From positions 1-64,000 of the forward strand of contig NZ_JADEXO010000020.1 in the NCBI RefSeq assembly GCF_015207105.1: a DNA stretch of 64,000 bases, in the 5' to 3' direction. The notes beneath the pieces are model-generated. The model ran no database searches. It saw only the letters and a list, made by a program, of their open reading frames with translations, and was not told the DNA's origin. Numbering within the stretch: position 1 is the first letter of the stretch; the number at the start of each line of letters is the position of its first letter. The translations under genes were made by a program, and so were the position numbers. Below, piece after piece: positions 8,038 through 18,858 of the stretch. This stretch comes from a cf. Phormidesmis sp. LEGE 11477. GTDB lineage: Bacteria > Cyanobacteriota > Cyanobacteriia > Phormidesmidales > Phormidesmidaceae.

Positions 8038-8748
8038 CTATATATGTTCTCTTAGCTTCGCTACCATCTCCGTACGAGCGGAAACACCTAACTTCTTGAA
8101 CATTCGCTTGAGCGCCTGCTTGACAGAATTCTGCGTAATCCATAGTTCTTTCCCAATCGCCGCATTGGTCAATCCTTTGGCCACTAAGTCTACGATTTCA
8201 ACCTCTCGTGGTGTCAGCCGCTGAAGCAAGATGTTCTGGGCTGTAGCGGAAAGCGATCGCACTTCTGCAAGCCGCGCTGAGAAATGAGCACAGACCGCGC
8301 CTAATGCTGCTAGGTCTGATCGTCCAAAAGAGGGAGCGTTACCAATCCGCGCGAAATTTACCGTCCCAACTAAGCGACCTTTGCCGACAATCGGCCCCGT
8401 CATTATGTGCTCGTGATTATGGGTTGAACAGCACCTTTTATACAGCTCGCTTTGCTTCCAACCACCTTGTGGCAGAACAATCGCTTCATGGGCCGGTGCA
8501 TGGTAATGGCGAACGTAGCGTAAGACCGGATCGACCGATGCACCATACTGCTGATAGCGCTCGATGAAAGTGTCTGAGACGCCCTTTGCATCAACACTTT
8601 TCAGTTTGTTTTGTTCATTTAATAAATAGATCCCCCAACGCTGTACGCCAAAGCAATCACTAGCGATATCCATAAATCGGTATCGCAAGACTTCTTCAGT
8701 AGGCGCGGTTGCGATCACACTGAAGAATGAGTGTAAGTCAGGGGGCAT
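8038..8748 (-). CDS. LuxR-family regulator with N-terminal GAF-like sensor domain
   Basis: A 236-residue transcription factor. Residues 1-165 resemble a GAF or autoinducer-binding-type sensor (DCFGVQRWGIYLLNEQ, then HIMTGPIVGKGRLVGTVNFAR). Residues 172-236 are a LuxR-type helix-turn-helix beginning with the canonical LTPREVEIVDLVAKGLTNAA and continuing IGKELWITQNSVKQALKRMF. The domain order and length match GAF-LuxR regulators of cyanobacteria. It is transcribed divergently from the DJ-1/PfpI gene, which makes that gene its most likely target. The ligand is unknown. Its end lies about 210 bases from the decayed DUF4160 gene. Confidence 0.88.
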   Translation of the reverse strand: MPPDLHSFFSVIATAPTEEVLRYRFMDIASDCFGVQRWGIYLLNEQNKLKSVDAKGVSDTFIERYQQYGASVDPVLRYVRHYHAPAHEAIVLPQGGWKQSELYKRCCSTHNHEHIMTGPIVGKGRLVGTVNFARIGNAPSFGRSDLAALGAVCAHFSARLAEVRSLSATAQNILLQRLTPREVEIVDLVAKGLTNAAIGKELWITQNSVKQALKRMFKKLGVSARTEMVAKLREHI

Positions 8749-8773
8749 GATGTCGCTGAAGGTGTACCCACTT

Positions 8774-8790
8774 GAGGTCTATTCAACCTC
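8774..8790. promoter_or_regulatory. Possible operator dyad between the LuxR and DJ-1 genes
   Basis: GAGGT and ACCTC form a short inverted repeat with a 7-base spacer in the 96-base divergent intergenic region. The size and position suit a binding site for the adjacent LuxR-type dimer. The dyad is short and could be chance. Confidence 0.3.
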
Positions 8791-8844
8791 TAGGCCGAGT
8801 TCTACGATCGTTTCACAACCGCAGACTATGAGCAACCGCGTACT

Positions 8845-9534
8845 ATGCCTCCACTACAAATTGGCTTCGTGATTTACCCAGGCGTTATTCAGCTCGACTT
8901 GACCGGGCCTTACCAAGTTTTGTCTTTCCCACCGAATACGCAGACTCATCTAGTTTGGAAGGACTTGTCCCCCGTCGAAAGCAATGAAGGGCTAGTGCTC
9001 ACGCCGACCACTACCTTTTCAGACTGTCCGCCATTGGATGTCATTTGTGTACCAGGTGGTGGATTAGGACAGCTTGACGCGATGAAGGACAAGAGCGTCC
9101 TAGCCTTTATAAAACGGCAGGCGGATGTTGCTCAGTATGTAACGAGTGTTTGCATAGGATCTATGATTTTAGCCGCAGCGCAAGTGCTAAACGGATATCG
9201 TGCGACTTGTCATTGGGCCTTTCGAGATCAGCTCGCCGCGCTAGGTGTAGAAGTTGTCCCACAGCGAGTAGTTGTGGATCGCAATCGAGTGACAGGTGCA
9301 GGCGTCACCTCTGGTATCGACTTTGCGTTCACTCTTTTGAGCCTGCTTTGCAATGAAGAGACCGCACAGGTAACTCAACTGATGATGGAGTACTCTCCAG
9401 AGCCCCCTTTCACCGCTGGAACACCGCAGACTGCTGGAAAAAAAGTGATAGCCTCTCTCATGCAGGAGGGTCAATCGTTCGTAGACGCATTTTGGAATCA
9501 GACCAGAGAGACGGCTAGTCAGCTATCGAAGTAG
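8845..9534 (+). CDS. DJ-1/PfpI family protein, isonitrile hydratase-like
   Basis: A 229-residue class I glutamine amidotransferase-like protein. The probable nucleophile is Cys103 in the elbow VTSVCIGSMILAAA, followed by YRATCHWAFRDQLAALG, a pattern typical of the isonitrile hydratase (InhA) branch. The N-terminus IGFVIYPGVIQLDLTGPYQ is the standard DJ-1 opening, and CVPGGGLGQLD matches the loop before the elbow. Members hydrate isonitriles or act as glyoxalase or stress proteins; which applies here is not visible. It is divergent from the GAF-LuxR regulator, probably its controller. Confidence 0.88.
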   Translation: MPPLQIGFVIYPGVIQLDLTGPYQVLSFPPNTQTHLVWKDLSPVESNEGLVLTPTTTFSDCPPLDVICVPGGGLGQLDAMKDKSVLAFIKRQADVAQYVTSVCIGSMILAAAQVLNGYRATCHWAFRDQLAALGVEVVPQRVVVDRNRVTGAGVTSGIDFAFTLLSLLCNEETAQVTQLMMEYSPEPPFTAGTPQTAGKKVIASLMQEGQSFVDAFWNQTRETASQLSK

Positions 9535-9634
9535 ATGAACTTTTATCTGCAAAGCAGATCGGAGTTATTGTCGATTGCATCCGCGCTTTGCTGTATCTTT
9601 CTCATTGACCATCTTCATCATCTCTAACAAGCCT

Positions 9635-9928
9635 ATGGTTACGGTCTTCCGCCTCGGCGGTATCCTCTATCTGGTGTACACCCGCGACCATCGCCCACCC
9701 CATGTGCATGTCAAACCTAGCCCAGTTCGGCCTGAGTGGGAGCTACGCATCTATCTTGGTAAACGAGAGGACGGTAGCGAAGATGCGTATGGTAGATCGC
9801 TAGGTGATGCCGAGATCCTGTCAGGTAAGCTCAAAGCTTCTAAAATAGAAGCATACGTCGAAATTCTAGTCGCAAATCTCGATCAGGCATGGGAAATTTG
9901 GGACTCAATTTACGGAGAAGACACATGA
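9635..9928 (+). CDS. DUF4160-family protein (intact copy)
   Basis: A 97-residue protein read from ATG 9635 (MVTVFRLGGILYLVYTRDH). The DUF4160 signature is clear as DHRPPHVHVKP, followed by WELRIYLGK and a C-terminal helix (VEILVANLDQAWEIWDSI) that ends in the expected N...W pattern. A longer reading from 9575 adds an unnatural leader and is rejected. Its TGA overlaps the ATG of the next gene (ATGA). DUF4160 and DUF2442 genes commonly occur as overlapping pairs resembling toxin-antitoxin loci, though the activity is not established. A decayed pair of the same families lies 1.8 kb to the left on the other strand. Confidence 0.88.
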   Translation: MVTVFRLGGILYLVYTRDHRPPHVHVKPSPVRPEWELRIYLGKREDGSEDAYGRSLGDAEILSGKLKASKIEAYVEILVANLDQAWEIWDSIYGEDT

Positions 9929-10206
9929 CGCTCAGCCCTCTAACTTATGATGCCGTAATTTCAGCGCCAGAGGCTCTGCCAAGCGATCTAACCAGTGCCC
10001 GCTACGATGCAAAGACCAATGAGATTGTAGTTACCTTCAAAGATAACAAAGTTGTCCGTGTGCCTACTTCCGAGTTTGCAGAACTAGCTTCTGCTACTGC
10101 CGCCGATTACGAGTTTCTAGAGGGTACGCGCGCAGGCGTTACTTGCCTGAGCAAAGAGATTGACTTTGCCGTGGCCGCTGACTGGTGGCGAGAACAAGCA
10201 GGCTAG
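9925..10206 (+). CDS. DUF2442-family protein (intact copy)
   Basis: A 93-residue protein starting at ATG 9925 (MTLSPLTYDAVISAPEALPS), overlapping the DUF4160 stop by four bases. The DUF2442 core is visible as SARYDAKTNEIVVTFKDNKV and the C-terminal half ends with CLSKEIDFAVAADWWREQ. It is the likely partner or antitoxin of the upstream DUF4160 protein. An alternative upstream start at 9889 would overlap the DUF4160 coding sequence in another frame and is not needed. Confidence 0.85.
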   Translation: MTLSPLTYDAVISAPEALPSDLTSARYDAKTNEIVVTFKDNKVVRVPTSEFAELASATAADYEFLEGTRAGVTCLSKEIDFAVAADWWREQAG

Positions 10207-10296
10207 ATTCAGCCATAGCCAGGGCGTCATATCTTTAATATAGAAGTTGCGGCAGCAAGCTAAGAATCTGCCGGGCGCAAATCGAGCCCGACAGTC

Positions 10297-11091
10297 TCAA
10301 AAATAACCGTCTTGCTCAATCTCTTCGATTACCTGGAGCCCGCGAGAGTCGCCTACACCTAAGATCGCAGAACGAGCATCCTCTTTAACGCCAAACTCAT
10401 CGTCTTCTGCAAACGCCTCGATCAGCGCATCGATGGCCGTCGCATAGACCACATTTGACGGCAGTTCCGCGCAGATCTGTCCGATTGCCCAAGCACAGTT
10501 ACTGCGAACCGCAGCGACGGCATCGCGGCGCAGTCCACCAATCAGAGCGGGCATCGCCTTAATCATGCAGTCATAGTCAATTTTGGGCGTTTGACCTAGC
10601 GCACTTGCCGCCCACAGGCGCACCGCCGCGATGTCATGTTTGAGCGCATCAATTAGCGTATCGATCGTCCTGGCATCATGGCTGTTGCCTAGCGCCCAGA
10701 TCACCCCTTTGCGGACATAGCCATTCCAGTCTCGATGAAACTGAGCCATCAAAGGCTCCACGGCGGTCGAGCTAGTGTTGTGTCCTAGGGCATTGGCTGC
10801 GCTCACTCGCACCAGAGGACAAGGATCACCCAATAGACCGATTAAAAAGGGAATGGCCCGGTTGTCTACTATTTCACAGAAGGCCCTGGCACCTAGCATC
10901 CGCTGCTGACTATCAGGATGATATAGCAGCGCCAGCATCACATCCGCGTCCGGCTTCGGCTCATTTTCCTCCCCAGCAAGGGCGATCAGATCGAGCGGAT
11001 CGTGCGGGCTAGCGCCGCCAATCTCAGCTTCTAGAACGGATAGCTCATCGTCGTATATGTTCACTGCACTTTTCGCTGCACTGTTCACCAT
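10297..11091 (-). CDS. HEAT-repeat protein
   Basis: A 264-residue protein starting at ATG 11091 (MVNSAAKSAVNIYDDE). From about residue 55 it consists of PBS-lyase-type HEAT repeats, each a helix pair with an Ala/Asn-rich second helix: VRVSAANALGH, VRKGVIWALGN, VRLWAASALGQ, VRSNCAWAIGQ. This is the architecture of phycobilisome lyase subunits (CpcE/F, NblB), but many cyanobacterial HEAT proteins have other scaffold roles. It lies 19 bases after the hemL stop on the same strand, so it is probably co-transcribed with a tetrapyrrole synthesis gene, which fits a bilin- or chlorophyll-related role without proving it. A longer ORF reaching 11157 would overlap hemL and is rejected. Confidence 0.85.
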   Translation of the reverse strand: MVNSAAKSAVNIYDDELSVLEAEIGGASPHDPLDLIALAGEENEPKPDADVMLALLYHPDSQQRMLGARAFCEIVDNRAIPFLIGLLGDPCPLVRVSAANALGHNTSSTAVEPLMAQFHRDWNGYVRKGVIWALGNSHDARTIDTLIDALKHDIAAVRLWAASALGQTPKIDYDCMIKAMPALIGGLRRDAVAAVRSNCAWAIGQICAELPSNVVYATAIDALIEAFAEDDEFGVKEDARSAILGVGDSRGLQVIEEIEQDGYF

Positions 11092-11110
11092 ATTGTGCTC
11101 ACTGCATCGT

Positions 11111-12412
11111 CTAGATCTCTGCAAACACCCGACGCGCCGCAGCAATCGTTTGCTCAATGTCTTCGTCAGTGTGCGCTAGTGAGGTAAAGCCGGCCTCAAA
11201 CTGAGAAGGTGCCAGGTAAATGCCCTCCTCTAGCATGCCTCGATGGAAGCGACTGAACTTCTCTAGATCGGAGGTCTTGGCATCGTCGTAGTTGTGGACA
11301 GGCGAGCCTGTAAAGAACATGCCGAACATGGCGCTGATGCTGCCTCCTGTCACCTCGTGGCCAGCATCGCGAGCGGCTGCTAGCAAGCCTTCGCTGAGCT
11401 TTTTAGTGATTCGTTCTAGCTGATCGTAAGCACCGGAGCGACGCAGAATTTCGAGCGTTTTGATCCCGGCGGTCATCGCTAGAGGATTGCCAGAAAGCGT
11501 ACCAGCTTGATAGACAGGGCCAGCAGGTGCAATCATTTCCATAATTTCGCGGCGACCACCGTACGCGCCAACAGGCAGGCCACCGCCGATGACTTTACCC
11601 AGCGTCGTCAAGTCAGGCGTGACGTTGAACTTTTGTTGGGCACCACCATAGGAAATGCGAAAGCCAGTCATTACTTCGTCAAAAACCAACAGCGCACCGT
11701 TGTCTTTGGTGATTTCTCTGAGACCTTCGAGGAAGCCAGCGTCTGGCACGACAAAACCAGAGTTGCCGACCACAGGCTCTAAGATTACCCCAGAAATCTC
11801 ATCGGGATTTTCAGCAAAGAGCTTTTTGACCGCTTCTAAATCGTTGTAGGGGGCGTTTAGCGTATCAGCGGTAGCCGCTTTAGGAACGCCTGGAGAATCA
11901 GGCAGGCCGAGTGTCGCCACGCCAGAGCCAGCCTTGACCAAGAACATATCGGCATGGCCGTGGTAGCAGCCTTCAAACTTGATGATCTTGTTGCGGCCTG
12001 TAAAGGCACGCATCAGGCGAAGCACGGCCATACAGGCTTCTGTACCAGAGTTAACGAAGCGAACCATCTCGACGCTAGGAACCGCATCAATCACCATTTC
12101 AGCCAGCACGTTTTCTAGCTGGCAAGGCGCACCAAAGCTAGTACCGTTATCGAGCGCGGCATGGAGCGCTTCTAAGACCTCTGGATGAGCGTGACCGCAA
12201 ATCGCAGGCCCCCAAGTACCAACGTAATCAATGTACTTATTCTCGTCTACGTCCCAAACGTACGCGCCTTTGACCCGTTTGAAGACGATGGGCTGGCCGC
12301 CGACAGAACGAAAAGCCCGAACGGGAGAGCTGACGCCACCGGGCATGAGAGACTGGGCTGCTGAGAAAATCTCGTCAGACTTGGTTGTTTTTAAGGTCGT
12401 GGTGCTAACCAA
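11111..12412 (-). CDS. hemL: Glutamate-1-semialdehyde 2,1-aminomutase
   Basis: A 433-residue PLP enzyme that converts glutamate-1-semialdehyde to 5-aminolevulinate, the first committed step toward heme, chlorophyll and bilins in the C5 pathway. The PLP-binding lysine is Lys273 in [15 protein letters not shown]; the cofactor aspartate lies in [12 protein letters not shown]. The N-terminus [14 protein letters not shown] and the segment [10 protein letters not shown] are characteristic of HemL as opposed to other class III aminotransferases. Length agrees with cyanobacterial HemL (about 430). The HEAT-repeat gene follows 19 bases downstream. The cytoplasmic product feeds the same pathway as hemE further along this window. 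Confidence 0.97.
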   Translation of the reverse strand: MVSTTTLKTTKSDEIFSAAQSLMPGGVSSPVRAFRSVGGQPIVFKRVKGAYVWDVDENKYIDYVGTWGPAICGHAHPEVLEALHAALDNGTSFGAPCQLENVLAEMVIDAVPSVEMVRFVNSGTEACMAVLRLMRAFTGRNKIIKFEGCYHGHADMFLVKAGSGVATLGLPDSPGVPKAATADTLNAPYNDLEAVKKLFAENPDEISGVILEPVVGNSGFVVPDAGFLEGLREITKDNGALLVFDEVMTGFRISYGGAQQKFNVTPDLTTLGKVIGGGLPVGAYGGRREIMEMIAPAGPVYQAGTLSGNPLAMTAGIKTLEILRRSGAYDQLERITKKLSEGLLAAARDAGHEVTGGSISAMFGMFFTGSPVHNYDDAKTSDLEKFSRFHRGMLEEGIYLAPSQFEAGFTSLAHTDEDIEQTIAAARRVFAEI

Positions 12413-12663
12413 AGCGCGCTCCTGAATTGAGTGTTTAAAAGCAGTGTTTTTTATCGTAGCGGGTTGGGTTCGCTTTTGTTTTTGAATGGTGTCGTAATGT
12501 TACGACTCTATTAATTAGGCAGGTTCAACTGGGCAGATGCTGATTGAGCTAAGAGATTGAGCCAGATATTGATCCCGGATCAAGATTGAAGCGATCGCAC
12601 TCAGTTCAATGCCCACTCAGCCTGTAGCATGGAGACTATATTTTTGCTAATTCTCGACAAGCT

Positions 12664-13308
12664 ATGACTCCGTTTGTGGGCACTGTTCCAATTGATCGAA
12701 TCCGCTTTAATCAGCAGGGGTTAGTGCCTGCGATCGCCCAAGACTATCTAGACGGCACCGTGCTAATGATGGCTTGGATGAACGCCGACGCCTTGCAAAA
12801 GACGATGGAGACAGGCGAGGTCTGGTACTGGAGCCGTTCGCGCCAAGAGCTGTGGCATAAGGGCGCAACCTCTGGCCACATCCAAAAGGTGAGGAGCTTG
12901 CGCTATGACTGCGACAGCGACGCGCTACTGGTGACGATTGAACAGATAGGCGATATTGCCTGCCACACCGGAGCGCGCAGCTGCTTTCATCAGATCGAAA
13001 ATCCAGAGGGCACTCAGGTGTTGCCACCGCCTGCGGATACGCTCTCACAGGTGTTTGGTGTGATTCGCGATCGCAAGCAAAACCCTCAGCCAGGCTCATA
13101 TACCAACAAGCTTTTTGAGGGTGGCGACAATAAAATCTTGCAAAAGATTGGCGAAGAAGCGGTCGAGGTCGTCATGGCCTGCAAAGATGATGAGCCCGAC
13201 GAGATCGCCGGAGAAGTGGCCGATTTGCTCTATCACACGCTCGTGGCGATCGCCCACCACGATGTCGATCTAAAAGAGGTCTATCGCAAACTGCAATCGA
13301 GACGATGA
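12664..13308 (+). CDS. hisI: Bifunctional phosphoribosyl-AMP cyclohydrolase / phosphoribosyl-ATP pyrophosphatase
   Basis: A 214-residue fusion protein carrying the second and third steps of histidine synthesis. Residues 20-120 are the HisI cyclohydrolase domain, with [30 protein letters not shown] and the metal-binding DCDSDALL...CHTGARSCF. Residues 125-210 are the HisE pyrophosphatase domain, with [24 protein letters not shown] and the helical [13 protein letters not shown]. The fused HisIE form is usual in cyanobacteria. The gene appears to be transcribed alone, 128 bases ahead of ligA. The long antisense ORF over this gene (12707-13099) is a shadow. Confidence 0.96.
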   Translation: MTPFVGTVPIDRIRFNQQGLVPAIAQDYLDGTVLMMAWMNADALQKTMETGEVWYWSRSRQELWHKGATSGHIQKVRSLRYDCDSDALLVTIEQIGDIACHTGARSCFHQIENPEGTQVLPPPADTLSQVFGVIRDRKQNPQPGSYTNKLFEGGDNKILQKIGEEAVEVVMACKDDEPDEIAGEVADLLYHTLVAIAHHDVDLKEVYRKLQSRR

Positions 13309-13433
13309 AGCGACCAAAAGCTGAGATGAGCGATTGAGTCAAGGTTTAAGCCAACGCTGAGGTTGAATAGCGTAGACAATTGATTGCATAATGAGTGCAG
13401 AAAATTTAGTACAAGTGAACTATTTAGAGGTAG

Positions 13434-15536
<2,103 letters not shown>

Positions 15537-15652
15537 AAAGGGTGCTTAAACTGATTTTGAAGCCTGGATTTTAAGCCTGGATTCTCAGCTCAGTAATAAC
15601 GCTAATGAGCTAATTTAACTATTGGCAGATTGAATTAGCCAGTTGACTATCT

Positions 15653-17401
15653 ATGCGGATCTTGCAATCAGCGCCCTACTCACTATTCTCGTCTTTGTTT
15701 AACCAGAGATTGTTCAGGCAGGGGGCATGGGGCCTAGGAATAGGGCTGTTGCAGGCGGTGCTCGCCCTCTCTCCTCAGTCAGCTAGGCCGGGCCAGGCCG
15801 CCGAAAAGATCGTCTTTTCTCTCGGTTCGGGGATTGAACGCTCTCTTTCTGTTGATTCTTTGGCGCTATATGCCGAGGAAGGTGTCATCACTGAAGAACT
15901 TGCCGCCTATCTACCCTATCTACAACAAGTTGATCCAGCTACTTTGAACCAGGTCCGTGAGATCTTAACAGAGCGGGTAGATACAGATGTGACCGCCGTT
16001 GCCCAGTTCAGCTATACCGAACAGGGCGAATATCTCCTGCAGCAAACAGGGGACGTTTTTCGGACCGGGGCACGGCTATCAGGCGCACAGGGACTGCGGG
16101 GCGCAGCGATCCTGGCAGCAGCCGACCTAGAAGAAGGGCTGACACTGTTAAACGTGATTCAACGGTTTCCGACCCCGGTGCTGCGGATAGATATTCGCAA
16201 AGGCATTGCGATCGCACAGCTGTTCGACGAGGCTTTTCAACAGTCAGATACCGCCCTGGAGCTAGTCGAACAGATCTCTCTAGCCAGAGCGACTGAGGAT
16301 CTACCCGGCGATACTTCTGGCATTAGGCTGACACAGCTAGTCACAGAACCAGGCCCTTTTAGAGTCAGGCGTCAGCCAATCCGAGTCAAGGCCAGCAATC
16401 GACCAGTCGATATCTATACTCCGATCTTATCTACTGACTTGTTTGATCGCTCTATGCAGATGAGTGATTTTGTTTGGCCAGCCGTGGTGATTTCTCACGG
16501 TCTGGGCAATGACCGTAATACCTACGCCTACCTGGCAGAGTTCTTGGCTGAGCATGGCTTTGCCGTGATCAACATTGAGCACGGCGGCAGCAGCGATGAA
16601 CAGATTTCGGCGCTGATTTCTGGCCTGAGAAACGAAGTCGTAGACACCGATGAATTCGTCAGTCGCCCTCAGATGATCTCAGAAGTGCTAGACGAACTAG
16701 AACGAAGAGACGACTTTCTAGAGAAAGGGAGTGGACGGATTGATTTCAACAATATCGGCGTTATTGGACAATCTTTTGGGGGCTATACGGCCCTTGCTAT
16801 TGCGGGTGCGCCGCTCAATCTTCGGCAGCTACGAGCAGACTGCCCGCTCACATCGCTGAGCTTTAACGTTTCGCTGCTGCTCCAGTGTCAGGCGGTCGAA
16901 CTGTCCGAAGAGAACAGTCTCAACGAAAATCTCAACTTTCGCGATCCTCGTATCCGAGCGGCGATCGCCATCAACCCCATTACCAGTAAATTGTTTGGCC
17001 AGGAAAGCTTAGCCGAAATCGACATTCCGCTGATGATGATTTCGGCTAGCAACGACACAATCGCCCCGGCCCTGCCCGAACAGATCCGGCCTTTTACCTG
17101 GCTGACGAAGGCCCCTCACTATCTGCTGGTCATGCAGGGGGCGACTCACTTTTCCACCATTGGCATTACCGGCACAGAAACTTTCGAGCTGCCACCCGCC
17201 GTTGTCGGCCCCCATCCTGAAATCGCTCAAGACTATACTCAGGCGATGAGTCTGGCATTTCTAAATACCTATCTCAAAGACGAAGAACAATACGCTGCGG
17301 TGCTCACCAGCGCCTTTACCACTCGCTTTAGTGAACCAGAAATTCCGCTTAGCCTGATCTCAGAACTTACACCCGAGCAGCTAGCCGAGCAGCTTAGATA
17401 A
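15653..17401 (+). CDS. Alpha/beta hydrolase with DUF1400 domain
   Basis: A 582-residue cyanobacterial exported or membrane-anchored hydrolase. An N-terminal hydrophobic segment (GLGIGLLQAVLAL...) looks like a signal or anchor. Residues 50-190 form the DUF1400 helical domain (ERSLSVDSLALYAEEG, LPYLQQVDPATLNQVREIL). The catalytic domain follows, with the nucleophile Ser374 in VIGQSFGGYTAL, an acid in SASNDTIAP and a histidine in MQGATHFSTI. The oxyanion region is VISHGLGNDRNTYAYLAE. The family resembles dienelactone hydrolases or platelet-activating-factor acetylhydrolases; the substrate is unknown. Its stop lies 8 bases before truB, so the two may share a transcript. Confidence 0.88.
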   Translation: MRILQSAPYSLFSSLFNQRLFRQGAWGLGIGLLQAVLALSPQSARPGQAAEKIVFSLGSGIERSLSVDSLALYAEEGVITEELAAYLPYLQQVDPATLNQVREILTERVDTDVTAVAQFSYTEQGEYLLQQTGDVFRTGARLSGAQGLRGAAILAAADLEEGLTLLNVIQRFPTPVLRIDIRKGIAIAQLFDEAFQQSDTALELVEQISLARATEDLPGDTSGIRLTQLVTEPGPFRVRRQPIRVKASNRPVDIYTPILSTDLFDRSMQMSDFVWPAVVISHGLGNDRNTYAYLAEFLAEHGFAVINIEHGGSSDEQISALISGLRNEVVDTDEFVSRPQMISEVLDELERRDDFLEKGSGRIDFNNIGVIGQSFGGYTALAIAGAPLNLRQLRADCPLTSLSFNVSLLLQCQAVELSEENSLNENLNFRDPRIRAAIAINPITSKLFGQESLAEIDIPLMMISASNDTIAPALPEQIRPFTWLTKAPHYLLVMQGATHFSTIGITGTETFELPPAVVGPHPEIAQDYTQAMSLAFLNTYLKDEEQYAAVLTSAFTTRFSEPEIPLSLISELTPEQLAEQLR

Positions 17402-17409
17402 AGACTTTC

Positions 17410-18363
17410 ATGATCCACGGTTTTATCAATCTCAACAAGCCAGTCGGCTGGACCTCACACGATTGCGTTGCCCGTACGCGCGGGCTTTTGAACACCCGAA
17501 AAATCGGCCATGGCGGCACGCTTGACCCCCTAGCAACCGGCGTTTTGCCACTGGCGGTGGGGCGAGCGACGCGGCTATTACAGTATCTGCCTGGCGGCAA
17601 GGCGTACCGAGCAGTCATTAGATTTGGTCTGACGACTACCACCGACGACCTAGAGGGAGACATCGCCGAACAGCGAGATGCCAGTGAGCTAGAAAAGGCG
17701 GCGGTAGAGGCGGCGCTGCCTAGATTCATTGGAGAAATTGAACAAACTCCACCGATGTACAGTGCCATTCAAGTAGACGGACGGCGGCTATACGATCTCG
17801 CTAGAGCTGGCAAAACAGCGGCGGTGCCTAAACGGCTAGTGACTATTGAGCGCCTAGTCAGCCAAAGCTGGAAAGCAGGCGCGCAGCCGGAGCTGACAGT
17901 AGAAGTCACTTGTGGGGCTGGTACGTACATTCGCTCTCTCGCTAGGGATTTAGGCGAGGCCGTCGGTACCGGGGCGACCCTAGCAGGATTGACGCGCACC
18001 TACAGCAGCGGGTTTGAAATTGCCGATAGCATTGGTTTAGAAGAGTTGGAGCAGGCGATCGCACAGGGCACTTTCACCCCTGTTCCAGCCGGAAAAGCCA
18101 TGGCGCATTTGGATGCGATCGCCCTGCCGCCAGCATTAGCTCGGCGCTGGCAGCTTGGGCAAAAGCTAGCAATTACAGCAGACATTCCTATTCCCGCACC
18201 GATCAGCGGCAGCGCCGACTATCCACCCGTCCGCATTCTAGAAGCAGCAACTCAAACGTTTCTAGGCATCAGCGAAATTCGAGTGCTACCTACAGATCAC
18301 TCATCAACAAATAGCGCCAGCAAAATTCTGGCACCTAAGCGAGTGTTTTTAACAGCAGACTGA
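17410..18363 (+). CDS. truB: tRNA pseudouridine(55) synthase
   Basis: A 317-residue enzyme that makes the pseudouridine at position 55 of the T loop of tRNAs. The catalytic Asp39 is in the signature HGGTLDPLATGVLP, preceded by the family opening GFINLNKPVGWTSHDCVARTR. YRAVIRFGLTTTTDDLEGDI and the late motif GTYIRSLARDLGEAVGTGA are also typical. Length agrees with cyanobacterial TruB. It starts 8 bases after the stop of the DUF1400 hydrolase gene and probably shares its promoter. Confidence 0.97.
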   Translation: MIHGFINLNKPVGWTSHDCVARTRGLLNTRKIGHGGTLDPLATGVLPLAVGRATRLLQYLPGGKAYRAVIRFGLTTTTDDLEGDIAEQRDASELEKAAVEAALPRFIGEIEQTPPMYSAIQVDGRRLYDLARAGKTAAVPKRLVTIERLVSQSWKAGAQPELTVEVTCGAGTYIRSLARDLGEAVGTGATLAGLTRTYSSGFEIADSIGLEELEQAIAQGTFTPVPAGKAMAHLDAIALPPALARRWQLGQKLAITADIPIPAPISGSADYPPVRILEAATQTFLGISEIRVLPTDHSSTNSASKILAPKRVFLTAD

Positions 18364-18473
18364 CGGCACTCATGTTTGTAACTTTTGTTCACACAGTGCT
18401 CAACTATTACTTACAAGGTAGAAGATTACGATATGATTAAACTTACTTTTGTAACTGCGTTTGGAAATAAAAA

Positions 18474-18590
18474 ATGGTAACGCTCAAAATCGTCGTATAT
18501 CTCACGGTTTCATTCTTTGTGGGCCTCTTTATCTTTGGATTTTTGAGCGGTGACCCTGCCCGCAACCCCAGTGGTAGAGATTTCGACTAA
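18474..18590 (+). CDS. psbI: Photosystem II reaction centre protein PsbI
   Basis: A 38-residue single-span thylakoid protein starting [20 protein letters not shown] and continuing [12 protein letters not shown]. This matches PsbI in length, in its N-terminal MxTLKI, the hydrophobic helix, and the charged C-terminus after FGFLS.DP.RNP. PsbI binds next to D1 and CP43 and helps photosystem II assembly and dimer stability. It lies 110 bases after truB and is followed at once by a strong terminator, so it is probably a monocistronic high-level transcript. Confidence 0.95.
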   Translation: MVTLKIVVYLTVSFFVGLFIFGFLSGDPARNPSGRDFD

Positions 18591-18625
18591 TCCACAACTC
18601 ACTAATCTACAATTCTTAGAAATTG

Positions 18626-18672
18626 AAAACTCAGGACTTAGCGCGACGTCGTTTTTTAGTCCTGAGTTTTTT
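18626..18672 (+). terminator. Rho-independent terminator after psbI
   Basis: AAAACTCAGGACT at 18626-18638 pairs perfectly over 13 bases with AGTCCTGAGTTTT at 18658-18670, followed by further T residues. The 19-base loop is itself GC-rich and T-rich. It ends the psbI transcript. The A run on the left makes it potentially bidirectional. Confidence 0.88.
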
Positions 18673-18858
18673 AGTGAGGATTTTATCAGCCGAAGGCGCT
18701 GTGATCGTGCAGGGTCATAGGCACTTTGACCATCTAGACGTATATTTTTAGCCGAGTATGAGGCCAATTGTTAACGTGGTTGGTTGGCAATAGTCAATTC
18801 TCATAGCGGTGTGAGAGGGTGTATTGGTCAGTATTGAGAGCAAGGGGGCGGAGCGCAG

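Noticed and set aside
12707-13099. 130-codon ORF antisense to hisIE
   Set aside because: Arg/Ser-rich shadow of a strongly coding gene, with no start signal.
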